A DNA stretch of 12,927 bases from NCBI GenBank assembly GCA_003166055.1, contig PMWR01000190.1, positions 2,030 through 14,956 of the forward strand, in the 5' to 3' direction. The stretch is from Acidobacteriaceae bacterium. GTDB lineage: Bacteria > Acidobacteriota > Terriglobia > Terriglobales > Acidobacteriaceae. The stretch's first letter is position 1. Every line of letters begins with the position of its first letter. The notes beneath the pieces were generated by a model, which worked only from the letters and a program-made list of their open reading frames with translations, did not search any database and was not told the origin of the DNA. A program made the translations under genes and the position numbers. Below, in pieces: positions 1-7,259 of the stretch.

Positions 1-219
1 AAAAGTGCGACGATGTCACAGAAAGACCAATGGCCAGGATGGAGATTCGCAGAAAAGCCGGACTGAACATGAATTGCACTTCCCTCAATGAATTGTCTGG
101 TGCGATTGAATCCAGCACTCTCGTGCAGCAAAGGCAATTACATGATTAGTTTCACTCAATCGGCACGCCCCGGGCAACATTAGCGGGCAAGTTACCCTAA
201 CTTTCAATTGAACAAACTT
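1..219. other. Window start with no recognisable gene
   Basis: Both strands contain only short reading frames here. I recognise no protein family, RNA or clear promoter. Homology to the esterase remnant on the minus strand fades out at about position 220, so this stretch probably contains the breakpoint that removed the end of that gene. Confidence 0.4.
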
Positions 220-545
220 CGCCGCGTTGCCAAGCTGAGCGCCAACGAAGAACGGCAGGTTCGCGGTATCTGCCGGAGTCTTTGCCGAAGGCACCGCCTT
301 TTCGAGTTCAGGGTTCGCAGGACCGGCCGGTCGCGCCGACATGCAGCACGGGCTCATGATGTAAAGGCTGCCGAAAACGTCAGGGTGCTTCATTCCAATC
401 CGGGAAGCGCCGTAACCGCCCATTGAATGGCCGGCCAGTCCCGCGGCTCATGCGATCCGGGATCGTCCGGTAATGCGCATCGATGTACGCAACCACGTCG
501 TGAGAGATCTCGACCCAAATTTCCACGGTGCTCCTGAGAGGGAGA
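220..545 (-). pseudogene. Remnant of an esterase (alpha/beta hydrolase, esterase D-like)
   Basis: Reading the minus strand from about 545 to 220 gives a recognisable piece of the putative-esterase family. DVVAYIDAHYRTIPDRMSR is encoded at about 500-443. Then, in another frame, comes the nucleophile elbow GHSMGGYG and the stretch KHPDVFGSLYIMSPCC (about 441-340). The two parts are out of frame: one extra base around 439-442 separates SRG from LAGHSMGG, and reading back in the second frame meets a stop at 448-450. Homology ends near 220, after FFVGAQLGNAA, so the part carrying the catalytic Asp and His is missing, as is the N-terminal region. Intact members are roughly 250-400 residues; about 105 remain. 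It is almost certainly not functional. A sequencing error could explain the frameshift but not the missing 3' end. Confidence 0.75.
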
Positions 546-548
546 CAC

Positions 549-579
549 TTGACAGGGATGCTTCAGATTAAACTAATAT
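549..579 (+). promoter_or_regulatory. Candidate sigma70 promoter upstream of the CBM6 remnant and fucosidase
   Basis: TTGACA (549-554) is followed after 19 bases by TAATAT (574-579); reading the -10 as CTAATA gives an 18-base spacer. The -35 is perfect and the spacer is slightly long. Transcription would start near 586, inside the LacI-type operator at 581-594, and would read through the CBM6 remnant into the fucosidase at 913. The arrangement mirrors the promoter-operator order at 5551-5605, which is the main reason to trust it. Confidence 0.45.
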
Positions 580-580
580 C

Positions 581-594
581 AGTTAACGTTTCCT
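581..594. promoter_or_regulatory. Candidate LacI-family operator (AGTTAACGTTTCCT)
   Basis: The site shares its first eight bases, AGTTAACG, with the better palindrome at 5551-5564 next to the lacI-type gene. It has the central CG typical of LacI-family operators, although its right half is imperfect. It lies directly downstream of the candidate -10 box at 574-579, where a bound repressor would block initiation. Its assignment to the regulator at 5715 is inference from the shared core and the locus content. Confidence 0.45.
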
Positions 595-689
595 GTATCG
601 GTATCCCACAAAACAATGAGGTCCCAAGTTGGCTAATTGTCCTTGAAGTACACTCAAAATCTCGCGCTCAACGAACACTCATTGCGAAC

Positions 690-916
690 GACAATCCGGG
701 TGTGTGGCGAGATTCGCATACCGCCCGGACCGCACGATTCATGCCGGTTTCCAATACCGGCGAAGGGTACAAGTGGCAAACCCAAGCGACAACCATGTCC
801 GGTGCGGCCGGAGTACATGACATCGATTTTGTGTTCAAGGGCGACGCGCCGGAAGGATCTTTAACTTCGATTACTGGAAAGTTAACAGGAAGAACCCCAA
901 GGAGACGAAACCATGA
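690..916 (+). pseudogene. Degenerate C-terminal CBM6 carbohydrate-binding module
   Basis: The plus strand encodes a clear CBM6-like end spread over shifting frames. The piece GEIRIPPG (about 703-726) lies in one frame. MPVSNTGEGYKWQTQATT and SGAAGVHDIDFVFKGDAPEG (741-857) lie in a second. IFNFDYWKVN (857-886) and the tail to a TGA at 914-916 lie in a third. The pattern GxxKWxT, then SGaxGVHDxxFVFKG, then FNFDYW is the standard CBM6 C-terminus. At 855-857 one base is missing relative to an intact frame; a second shift lies around 740. Nothing of the expected upstream glycoside hydrolase domain remains. The terminal TGA overlaps the fucosidase ATG (ATGA, 913-916), so the ancestral gene was probably translationally coupled to the fucosidase in one operon. 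The remnant now forms much of the fucosidase leader. Confidence 0.7.
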
Positions 917-2514
917 AAATCAGCCGGCGAAGAGCACTTTCCATCATCGCGGGGGCGCCCGCGCTCTTATTGGCCCGTAAATCTCTTGCGGCGCAGGCGG
1001 CCACAGTTGGACAGGCGGTGACTACGACTGGGTCTACCCCGCGTGCGCAACTTGAGATTGCTCCTGGCCCCTTCAACGGCACGCGCGAATCGCTACGCGA
1101 ATGGCAGGTACCCGAATGGTATCGCGACGCAAAGTTTGGCATCTGGGCGCATTGGGGACCGCAATCGGGGGTCGAATATGGAGACTGGTACGCCCGCAAC
1201 ATGTACATACAGGGCAACAAGCAGTACGAATACCACGTCAAGGTCTACGGCCACCCCACGAAGGTTGGGTATAAGGACGTGATTCCAACATGGAAGGCCG
1301 CCAAATTCGATCCCGATCATCTGCTTGGGCTCTACAAAAAGGCCGGAGCGAAGTATTTCTGCAGTATGGCCGTGCACCACGACAACTTCGACTTGTGGAA
1401 CTCGAAATTTCAGCCGCATTGGAATGCGGTTGCGATGGGACCGAAAAGGGACATCGTGGGCGCCTTCAAGAGTGCCGCCGAAAAGCATGGGCTCCGCTTT
1501 GCCGTGAGTGAGCACCTCGCCCCCAGCTATCACTGGTTCTCCACATCCCACATGAGCGATAAGACCGGTCCGCTGGCCGGAGTGCAATATGACGGCGTCG
1601 ACCCCGCATATGCCAGTCTCTACCACGATTTGCCGAAAGATTATCCCTTTGGCCAGCAGGTCAATGACCGGCGGGCTCCGGACCCTTGGAAGATGCATTA
1701 CTTCAAACGCATCAAAGACCTGGTAGATAACTACCAGCCCGATCTGCTCTACACCGACGGCGATATCTTCTTTGAAGAATACGGTCTGGCCCTGGTAGCA
1801 AATCTTTACAATCTCGACGCCAAGCGCCACGGCGGCCGCTGCGAAGCCGTTTACACCAGCAAACTGCCGAGCGATTGCGAGGTTGGGACGTGCGTACTGG
1901 ACTGGGAGCGTGGAGTCGCCGGCGGCATCCCTGCCAACCCATGGCAGACCGACACCTGCATCGGCAATTGGCATTACGACCGCGAAGCAAAATACAAATC
2001 GCCCAAATATGTCGTCGATCTGCTGGTCGATATCGTAAGCCGCAATGGAAACCTGATGCTGAACTTCCCGCTTCCGAACAGCGGTGAGCTCGATTATGAG
2101 GAGATGGTCATCCTGGACGAAATCACAAAATGGATGGCCATCAACAGTGAGGGGATCCACGCGACGCGGCCATGGAAGATCTTTGGCGATGGCCCAGTGG
2201 CCACGGCGCCTCCATCGAGCCGCGGCACTCGATTTAATGAAGCAGGGCGCACCGACTTGACGGCGGAGGAGGTGCGCTTTACCACCAAGGGCGACACCCT
2301 CTACGCATTCGTGATGGGTTGGCCAGATAAACAGGCTGTCATCAAGCCGCTTGCGATGAACAGCAGCCTGACGCCGCAAAAGGTGAAGAACGTGGAGTTG
2401 CTTGGCTACAACGACAAGTTGAAGTGGACGCAGGATGACAAGGGCCTCACAGTGCAGATGCCAGATCGGAAGCCCTGCGATTACGCAGTCGCATTCAGGA
2501 TCCTTTTCGCATGA
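913..2514 (+). CDS. Alpha-L-fucosidase, GH29, Tat-exported
   Basis: This 533-residue enzyme should hydrolyse terminal alpha-L-fucosides by the retaining GH29 mechanism, outside the cytoplasm. Residues 1-28 form a twin-arginine signal (SRRRALS, then a hydrophobic stretch ending near LAAQ). The (beta/alpha)8 catalytic domain spans about 65-420. It contains WYRDAKFGIWAHWG (69-82), the paired histidines H155-H156 in AVHHDNFDLWNS, the likely nucleophile D282 in LLYTDGD, and SRNGNLMLNFPLP (376-388). Roughly 430-533 is the C-terminal beta-sandwich (VRFTTKGDTLYAFVMGWP). Length is normal for the family. AAGGAG (899-904) sits eight bases before the ATG. The nucleophile is assigned by family pattern, not by alignment. 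The gene starts on the stop codon of the CBM6 remnant, and its likely promoter is the LacI-operated one at 549-594. The 505-residue minus-strand frame across it is a shadow. The sugar released fits the mutarotase and dehydrogenases encoded next door. Confidence 0.93.
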   Translation: MKISRRRALSIIAGAPALLLARKSLAAQAATVGQAVTTTGSTPRAQLEIAPGPFNGTRESLREWQVPEWYRDAKFGIWAHWGPQSGVEYGDWYARNMYIQGNKQYEYHVKVYGHPTKVGYKDVIPTWKAAKFDPDHLLGLYKKAGAKYFCSMAVHHDNFDLWNSKFQPHWNAVAMGPKRDIVGAFKSAAEKHGLRFAVSEHLAPSYHWFSTSHMSDKTGPLAGVQYDGVDPAYASLYHDLPKDYPFGQQVNDRRAPDPWKMHYFKRIKDLVDNYQPDLLYTDGDIFFEEYGLALVANLYNLDAKRHGGRCEAVYTSKLPSDCEVGTCVLDWERGVAGGIPANPWQTDTCIGNWHYDREAKYKSPKYVVDLLVDIVSRNGNLMLNFPLPNSGELDYEEMVILDEITKWMAINSEGIHATRPWKIFGDGPVATAPPSSRGTRFNEAGRTDLTAEEVRFTTKGDTLYAFVMGWPDKQAVIKPLAMNSSLTPQKVKNVELLGYNDKLKWTQDDKGLTVQMPDRKPCDYAVAFRILFA

Positions 2515-2575
2515 GGCAGCTTTTTCAATACCATAAAAGCCTTGGTCGCGATACGCCGTTTTCTCATCCGCTATA

Positions 2576-2591
2576 GGGTGGGGTTCCACCC
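2576..2591. terminator. Short GC-rich hairpin between convergent genes
   Basis: GGGTGG (2576-2581), loop GGTT, CCACCC (2586-2591) is a perfect 6-bp stem between the converging fucosidase and RbsD/FucU-like genes. It could end transcription in either direction, but there is no T tract on either side, so an intergenic repeat remnant is equally possible. Confidence 0.3.
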
Positions 2592-2661
2592 ACCCATCGA
2601 AGTAAGTCACGCCGGCTGACTGACACCACAGAATCGCTCGTTTGAGTTCATTTTCATTTGC

Positions 2662-3156
2662 CTATCGAAAGGATTCTCTCAAACGTGTTTCAGAAGCTGA
2701 ATCCCAGTAGCCGCAATCCAGCTCCAAAAAGACCGAGCTGTATGGAATGCTGAGCGTGGACTTGAGGATAAGAATGCGGAACAGCCTTCCGCTTTCATCC
2801 AGCTTTGAAATGATCCGCTCATGGTCAAGCTCGCGAGCGTTCCGATCACCAAGCAGTTGATGGAGGTCCTGACGGAATGCGGTCACACCAGGCGCGTCCT
2901 CCTCGGCAACAAATCTAAGTTCCGCATCCAGAAGGACGTCCGCGCGAACGTGACTGCAACGAGCAATCGAGTTGAAAACTCGAGCAAGAACCTGCAAGTG
3001 ATCCGCTCCAGTTGCGATCGTTTCAATTCCGGGGTTCGATTGGGCCGGATAGGCGGCGTCTGCGACAACGATCCAGTTGCGATGCCCCAGTAAAGGAAGC
3101 CGTCGCGTCAAAACCGCCTCCCATGTTTCGTTGTCCGCATGAAGGTTCTTACTCAC
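2662..3156 (-). CDS. RbsD/FucU-family sugar mutarotase-like protein
   Basis: The product has 164 residues and resembles the RbsD/FucU family, whose members interconvert sugar anomers: D-ribose pyranase and L-fucose mutarotase. The N-terminal block RLPLLGHRNWIVVADAAYP contains LGH with H25, the position of the catalytic His, and D33. The C-terminal block LKSTLSIPYSSVFLEL (131-146) corresponds to the family's PYANIILK region: Y139 is kept, but the usual Asn is Ser. The protein is longer than classical FucU (about 140 residues) and belongs to a divergent branch, so the substrate is not proven. The start is a GTG at 3156. GAGGAGG (3163-3169) lies six bases upstream and decides it. It is the last gene of the minus-strand AKR-dehydrogenase series and converges on the fucosidase. 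A role in equilibrating released L-fucose anomers for the dehydrogenase is the natural inference. Confidence 0.75.
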   Translation of the reverse strand: MSKNLHADNETWEAVLTRRLPLLGHRNWIVVADAAYPAQSNPGIETIATGADHLQVLARVFNSIARCSHVRADVLLDAELRFVAEEDAPGVTAFRQDLHQLLGDRNARELDHERIISKLDESGRLFRILILKSTLSIPYSSVFLELDCGYWDSASETRLRESFR

Positions 3157-3162
3157 AACCGG

Positions 3163-3169
3163 CCTCCTC
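3163..3169 (-). promoter_or_regulatory. Shine-Dalgarno fixing the GTG start at 3156
   Basis: GAGGAGG on the minus strand ends six bases before GTG at 3156-3154. The match is near perfect, and it makes the non-ATG start credible. Confidence 0.7.
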
Positions 3170-3307
3170 GATCAAAGCAGCGGACTGGCTACACCCTGGG
3201 ACTGGTCGCGATCCCCAAAAGGCATAACCTGCAACCACGGCATAGCAGGCCAACGGGATACTTCCGGTTGGGGCTGAGCGATCCGCAATTGGCGGTGTGT
3301 ACATTTT

Positions 3308-4366
3308 CTACTCTCCGTTCGGGCAGACCGCGACTTTGCCACATCGCCCATCGGACATGAGCCGGTAAGCCTCAGCGACCTTTTCAAGCGGAAAGCGGTG
3401 AGTGATGATATCTTCCGGATGGAGTTTCCAGCGGACAAGCCGCTCCACCAACTCCTCCATCAACCAGGTGGATGTAACCCACGATCCATAGATCGTCTTC
3501 TGATCGTGAATAATATCGGGGGACGGATTGAAGGTGACACTGCCCCCTTCGCCGACCATGACCATCTTTCCCCATTTGCGGGTTGCACGAATCGCAGTCG
3601 CTCTTGCTTCAGCATTTGCAGAGCAGTCCACTGCGCGCTCAACGCCATGTCCGCCGGTCAGATCCCGTACTTGCTGCACGTTGCCAGGTTCGGCCGCCAG
3701 CACTGCATCGCAAAGGCCAAGGCGCAACGCAATTTCACGGCGTTCGGGCGATATATCGATTCCGATGATCTTCTCGGCTCCCATCTTGCGGCACAACGCT
3801 CCAGCCGCCATACCCACTGGTCCCAGACCGGTAATAAGCACTGCATCGTTGCCGCTGATGCCCACCTTCTGAAGAGCTTCGTAAACCGTGCCGAATCCGC
3901 ACGCTACCTGCGCGCCATCGAAGTATGTGAGTTCGTCGGGCAGCGGAATCAGATCTTTTTCTTCGGCCAGAAGAAATTCAGCCATGCCGCCGTCACGCTG
4001 CCATCCGTAGGCTCGGCGGTATTTCTCGCTGGTACACGAAATCATGTAACCGCGCCGGCAATCGTTGCATACGCCGCAGCCCGAGATGTGATAGACAATC
4101 ACGCGGTCGCCGGTCTTGAATCTCCGGCAGCCCGGACCCGTTTCAACGATCAATCCCGAGGGCTCATGGCCGGCAATGACACCTTGATAGCCTTCCGGTC
4201 CCTTCCCCAGATGCTCGTGGTAAATGCATCGAATATCGGAACCGCATATCGTCGATGCTTTCACCTCCAACAGGACCTCGCCGTGGCCAGGCCTGGGTAT
4301 CGGTACACTTTTCAGTTCAACGGTGCTGTTCCCCGGAAGAAACGCAGCATTCATGGTTGTTCGCAT
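3308..4366 (-). CDS. Zinc-dependent medium-chain alcohol/sugar dehydrogenase
   Basis: The product is a 352-residue MDR-superfamily NAD(P)-dependent dehydrogenase like sorbitol/threonine dehydrogenases. The catalytic zinc ligands are visible as C41 (CGSD) and H67-E68 (AGHEPSG). Four structural-zinc cysteines are present: C97, C100, C103 and C111. The Rossmann motif GLGPVG is at 180-185. The acidic D204 after the second strand (IGIDIS) suggests NAD rather than NADP. I chose ATG at 4366 ([13 protein letters not shown]) because AAGG lies just upstream and family homology begins there. A longer frame begins with GTG at 4408 and would add 14 polar residues, but no Shine-Dalgarno is visible for it. 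Between an aldo/keto reductase and a FucU-like gene, it could oxidise L-fucose or a later intermediate such as a keto-deoxy acid. That assignment is inference; the family is certain, the substrate is not. Confidence 0.9.
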   Translation of the reverse strand: MRTTMNAAFLPGNSTVELKSVPIPRPGHGEVLLEVKASTICGSDIRCIYHEHLGKGPEGYQGVIAGHEPSGLIVETGPGCRRFKTGDRVIVYHISGCGVCNDCRRGYMISCTSEKYRRAYGWQRDGGMAEFLLAEEKDLIPLPDELTYFDGAQVACGFGTVYEALQKVGISGNDAVLITGLGPVGMAAGALCRKMGAEKIIGIDISPERREIALRLGLCDAVLAAEPGNVQQVRDLTGGHGVERAVDCSANAEARATAIRATRKWGKMVMVGEGGSVTFNPSPDIIHDQKTIYGSWVTSTWLMEELVERLVRWKLHPEDIITHRFPLEKVAEAYRLMSDGRCGKVAVCPNGE

Positions 4367-4487
4367 TCTGGCCTTATCCTCGTTGCTCTCATGGTTCTTG
4401 CCATTCACAAGAAAGGCAGCTTCATCTTGAAAGTGACCTTTTCACGCCTGGGAAGCGGGAAACCTTTGCCTGGTTCGGCTTTCCAAA

Positions 4488-5531
4488 CTACGGAGGCGTG
4501 ATCACCCCGTTGACATCCCACAAATCTTCCCACGTCTGGTTGTCCTTCCAAAGGAAGACGTGGGCCTTGATCAAGCGGCAATTGCGATCCAGCTTCGCGA
4601 TGGTGTCCATCTCCCGCTGGGTCAACGGTTCACTGATGACCCCCAACAGATTGCCAAGGATGTTGCGTGGATTTGCCGAAAATGGAATCGGAACCTGCCC
4701 GCGCTGTACGGCCCACTTGATGCAGACCACGGCCGGGTGCAGTCCAAGCCTGTGCGCGATTTCAAGAATCCCCGGATCTTCAATGGGTGAGGTATCTTCC
4801 GGAGTTCGGTCGCGTTCGGGGCGTCCAGGCGATCCAATCGGCGAGAATCCAATTGGTTGAATCCCTCTTTCAACCAGGTAGTTGAAGAACTGCGGCTGTT
4901 GAAAGTGAGGATGGAGTTCCATTTCATTCGCGACTGGCTTGATTTTAGCGTCACGAAGAAGCAACTCTATCTTGGGAATCGTCATGTTCGACGTCCCGAT
5001 GTGACGAACCAATCCCCGGTCCACAAGCTCCTCCATCTTTCGCCATGTGCGCATGTAGTTCTCGTGGATGTACGGCACGGCCTGTGGATTGCGGGCGCTT
5101 ATGTCGCATCCCGGAGGATGATGATTGGGAAACGGCCAATGAACCAGGTACAGGTCCAGGTAGTCGATCTGGAGGTCCGCCAGGGATTTCTCGCAGGATG
5201 CGATGACATCGTCTTCACCGTGTTTGTCGTTCCAGAGCTTCGACGTGATCCAAACTTCCTCGCGACGGAGTTCGTTCTGGAAAAGATCCTTGAACACCTT
5301 GCCGATTTCGCCTTCGTTGCCGTAAACGGATGCGCAATCAAAGTGGCGATAACCGATTGAAGCGGCATACTTCACCCCATCGGCGACCGCACGGTGGGAA
5401 ACATGGTCTGAGCCGAAAGTCCCCAGGCCGATCGCAGGCATCCTGGCCCCTGAACTCAATACTCTGCAGGGAACCAGAGATGGATCGACGATTCTGGTCG
5501 AACCAGAAGAAGAATCAGACGGACAATTCAC
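4488..5531 (-). CDS. Aldo/keto reductase
   Basis: This 347-residue NAD(P)H-dependent oxidoreductase of the AKR superfamily has a TIM barrel and the complete catalytic tetrad: D65 and Y70 (HFDCASVYGNE), K98 (WITSKLWN) and H131 (YLVHWPF). GTSNM (residues about 179-183) and PIPFSANPRN near the C-terminus match the family's cofactor-binding regions. The GTG at 5531 is preceded after six bases by GGGGG(A) (5542-5538 on the minus strand). An in-frame Met31 (MPAIGLG) lies right at the start of the barrel, but the 30-residue extension is common. It is the first gene behind the divergent regulator, with a sigma70-like promoter at 5577-5605 and an operator at 5551-5564. Gaps of roughly 120 and 150 bases separate it from the next two minus-strand genes, so an operon is likely but not tight. 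Candidate roles are sugar 1-dehydrogenation or lactaldehyde reduction; neither can be chosen from sequence alone. Confidence 0.92.
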   Translation of the reverse strand: MNCPSDSSSGSTRIVDPSLVPCRVLSSGARMPAIGLGTFGSDHVSHRAVADGVKYAASIGYRHFDCASVYGNEGEIGKVFKDLFQNELRREEVWITSKLWNDKHGEDDVIASCEKSLADLQIDYLDLYLVHWPFPNHHPPGCDISARNPQAVPYIHENYMRTWRKMEELVDRGLVRHIGTSNMTIPKIELLLRDAKIKPVANEMELHPHFQQPQFFNYLVERGIQPIGFSPIGSPGRPERDRTPEDTSPIEDPGILEIAHRLGLHPAVVCIKWAVQRGQVPIPFSANPRNILGNLLGVISEPLTQREMDTIAKLDRNCRLIKAHVFLWKDNQTWEDLWDVNGVITPP

Positions 5532-5550
5532 TTACTTCCCCCATAGCAAT

Positions 5551-5564
5551 AGTTAACGCTAACT
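5551..5564. promoter_or_regulatory. LacI-family operator, palindrome AGTTAACGCTAACT
   Basis: The site is a near-perfect inverted repeat (AGTTA-aCGc-TAACT) with the central CG typical of LacI-family binding sites. It lies at about +6 to +19 relative to the start predicted for the minus-strand AKR promoter and 20 bases ahead of the AKR start codon, a classic repression position. Its core AGTTAACG recurs at 581-588 upstream of the fucosidase. Confidence 0.6.
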
Positions 5565-5576
5565 GCAACGGAATAA

Positions 5577-5605
5577 ATCCTATTCCCGCCCTATCGAATT
5601 GTCAA
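5577..5605 (-). promoter_or_regulatory. Sigma70-type promoter for the AKR/dehydrogenase/mutarotase series
   Basis: On the minus strand TTGACA (5605-5600), a 17-base spacer and TAGGAT (5582-5577) form a near-consensus promoter. The start site would be near 5570, about 40 bases ahead of the AKR GTG, and the operator at 5551-5564 lies just downstream of it. Confidence 0.65.
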
Positions 5606-5627
5606 TGAATTAGTCTTCATCTAGCAT
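5599..5627 (+). promoter_or_regulatory. Candidate promoter of the LacI-family regulator gene
   Basis: TTGTCA (5599-5604), 17 bases, then TAGCAT (5622-5627). Its -35 box occupies almost the same bases as the -35 of the minus-strand promoter, so the two divergent promoters are back to back and would compete for polymerase. The start would be near 5634, within the palindrome at 5630-5645. Confidence 0.45.
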
Positions 5628-5629
5628 CT

Positions 5630-5645
5630 ATTGCAACATTGCAAT
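5630..5645. promoter_or_regulatory. Inverted repeat ATTGCAA-CA-TTGCAAT at the regulator's transcription start
   Basis: The two 7-base arms are perfect inverted copies with a 2-base spacer. The sequence differs from the AGTTAACG operator and lacks the central CG, so it may serve another protein or the same regulator in a weaker mode. Its position at the predicted start site of the lacI-type gene is the reason to list it. Confidence 0.35.
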
Positions 5646-5714
5646 TGCATCGGCCACGCTTTCCAGATCGACTCGACACGGGGGAAAGCGGCCGGCATAC
5701 GATAGGTTTGTTTT

Positions 5715-6746
5715 ATGGCTACACGCTTGAAAGACATTGCGAACGACCTGGGGCTCTCAGTCGTCACGATCTCGAAGGTCTTGCGAGATCACCCCGATAT
5801 CGGGGCCGAGACCCGCCGGCGCGTCTTGAAGCGCATGCGTGAACTGAATTACCAGCCCAATCTCGCGGCGCGTTCTCTGGTCACGGGACAGACCTGGACC
5901 CTCGGGCTTGTCGTGCCAGACTTGCTTCATCCTTTCTTTGCCGAGATTGCAAAGGCCATTTCCACCGCGATCCGAAAACAGGGCTACAGTCTCTTGATCT
6001 CATCTTCAGACGAGGATCCGGATCTGGAAGCTCAGGAGATCGAGCAACTGTTGGCCAGAAGGGTGGACGTCATTATGGTTGCGTCGGCACAATCGCGCGT
6101 GGACAGCTTTCGACGAATCGAAGAGCAGAAGACACCCTATATCCTGATTGACCGCCGCCTTGAGGGACTTAAAGCAAACTTTGTTGGTGTCGACGACGAG
6201 GCGGTTGGCATGCTCGCAACAACTCACCTGCTCGAACAGGGTTGCCGCCGCATCGCTCACATTCGCGGCCCCGAGGTGAGTACCGCAATCGGGCGGTTGG
6301 AAGGGTATCGGCGCGCGCTCGCTGCGCGCAATTTGACTCCCCTGCCGCAACATGTCGTTTCCCTGGGCACTTCAGGAGATCACCTGGGTGAAAGGGGTGG
6401 CTATGAAGCGGCCAAGAGATTGCTCTCGTCCAAACCGCTCCCCGATGGCATCTTCTGTTTCAACGACCCCTCGGCATTGGGTGCGATGCGAGCCATCCTG
6501 GATGCAGGTTTACGCATCCCGAATGATTTGGCGGTAGTGGGATGTGGAAACCTGTCCTACTCGGATTTCCTTCGAGTTTCGCTTTCCTCGATCGATCAAG
6601 GCAGCGAAAGCATCGGGAAGCGTGTCGCGGATCTCGCGCTCAAACTCGCGCATAAAAAAGGGCAGTCTCGGCCAAAAACCGAACTCATAGCTCCCCGGAT
6701 TGTAGTTCGCGCTTCAAGCGGACGCTATCCGGTTGCTTCTGCTTGA
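5715..6746 (+). CDS. LacI-family transcriptional regulator of the fucose locus
   Basis: The 343-residue product has the standard LacI layout. An N-terminal helix-turn-helix spans about residues 4-25 (LKDIANDLGLSVVTISKVL), with V16-V17 at the base-reading positions corresponding to Tyr17-Gln18 of LacI. The hinge helix is YQPNLAARSL, with L55 as the minor-groove lever. A periplasmic-binding-protein-like effector domain follows, about 62-335 (LGLVVPDLLHPFFAEI, YILIDRR, FCFNDPSALGAM, IPNDLAVVGCGN). The start is the only good one; the ribosome site is weak (TAGG), which suits a low-abundance repressor. It is divergent from the AKR gene with two overlapping promoters between them. The paired operators at 581-594 and 5551-5564 make it the likely repressor of both the fucosidase and the minus-strand catabolic genes. 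The inducer is probably L-fucose or a derivative, by context only. Confidence 0.93.
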   Translation: MATRLKDIANDLGLSVVTISKVLRDHPDIGAETRRRVLKRMRELNYQPNLAARSLVTGQTWTLGLVVPDLLHPFFAEIAKAISTAIRKQGYSLLISSSDEDPDLEAQEIEQLLARRVDVIMVASAQSRVDSFRRIEEQKTPYILIDRRLEGLKANFVGVDDEAVGMLATTHLLEQGCRRIAHIRGPEVSTAIGRLEGYRRALAARNLTPLPQHVVSLGTSGDHLGERGGYEAAKRLLSSKPLPDGIFCFNDPSALGAMRAILDAGLRIPNDLAVVGCGNLSYSDFLRVSLSSIDQGSESIGKRVADLALKLAHKKGQSRPKTELIAPRIVVRASSGRYPVASA

Positions 6747-6820
6747 GACTCTCATCGGCGGTCGCCAGCATACTGACTTTCACGTTGACGAGCAAATCGG
6801 ACTTGCTCTTCGAGGCTTGA

Positions 6821-7185
6821 ACCAAACCGCCGCTTTGCAGCACCGGACTCGTAGAGCGGGTCACATTCTTCATTGAAGAGAGCGGGTTCGCCGTACTCCG
6901 GGTAAAGGTCCGCGGCCAGCGGAACCAGGTGACGGTCCTTGGCTCCCTGCCTTCCGTGAGCGCTGGGGAGTGGCTCACCGCGGAAGGCTGGTGGGCTCAG
7001 GACAAGGAGCACGGTCTCCAATTCAAGGCCAGGACCTTGAAAGCCGTCCCTCCAACCACGAGCGAAGGCGTTGAGCGGTACCTGGCCGGCGGCTTTGTGA
7101 AAGAAGTTGGCCCCGTCCCGGCGAAAAAGCTGGCCGGACACTTCGGCGCTGAAGTGCTCGGGGTTATTGGCAACAGCCTCGCAGT
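6821..7185 (+). pseudogene. recD2: 5' fragment of a RecD2-type helicase gene
   Basis: One plus-strand frame reads GLVERVTFFIEESGFAVLRV, then QVTVLGSLPSVSAGEW, HGLQFKARTLKAVPPTT, EGVERYLAGGFVKEVGPVPA and KKLAGHFGAEVLGVI. This is the N-terminal OB-like domain and the start of the helix-hairpin-helix region of RecD2, a 5'-3' DNA helicase of about 720-750 residues. About 120 residues remain. The frame is closed upstream by TGA at 6818-6820, and no credible start codon lies before the homology. Downstream the family resemblance ends near 7185, and the Walker motifs are absent. It cannot encode a helicase. It lies directly after the regulator gene and before a second broken gene, marking this as a decayed junction. 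Confidence 0.75.
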
Positions 7186-7259
7186 TGTCTGCAGCACATG
7201 GCCCCGTCTTCCGGCTCGGCACATACGGCCTCACGGCAGCCAGGAACCAACCATCGTTA

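Noticed and set aside
880..890. A third AGTTAAC site just upstream of the fucosidase as an operator
   Set aside because: It lacks the central CG and the second half-site and is explained as codons of the CBM6 remnant (WKVN).
1093..2610. 505-residue open frame antisense to the fucosidase
   Set aside because: It mirrors the codon structure of a well-supported GH29 gene and shows no recognisable domain or ribosome site; long antisense frames are common at this base composition.
3398..4501. 367-residue plus-strand frame opposite the zinc dehydrogenase
   Set aside because: It has no family resemblance, while the minus strand carries complete zinc-binding and Rossmann motifs.
6752..7234. 160-residue minus-strand frame
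   Set aside because: The plus strand here reads as the RecD2 N-terminus; the minus frame has no recognisable features.
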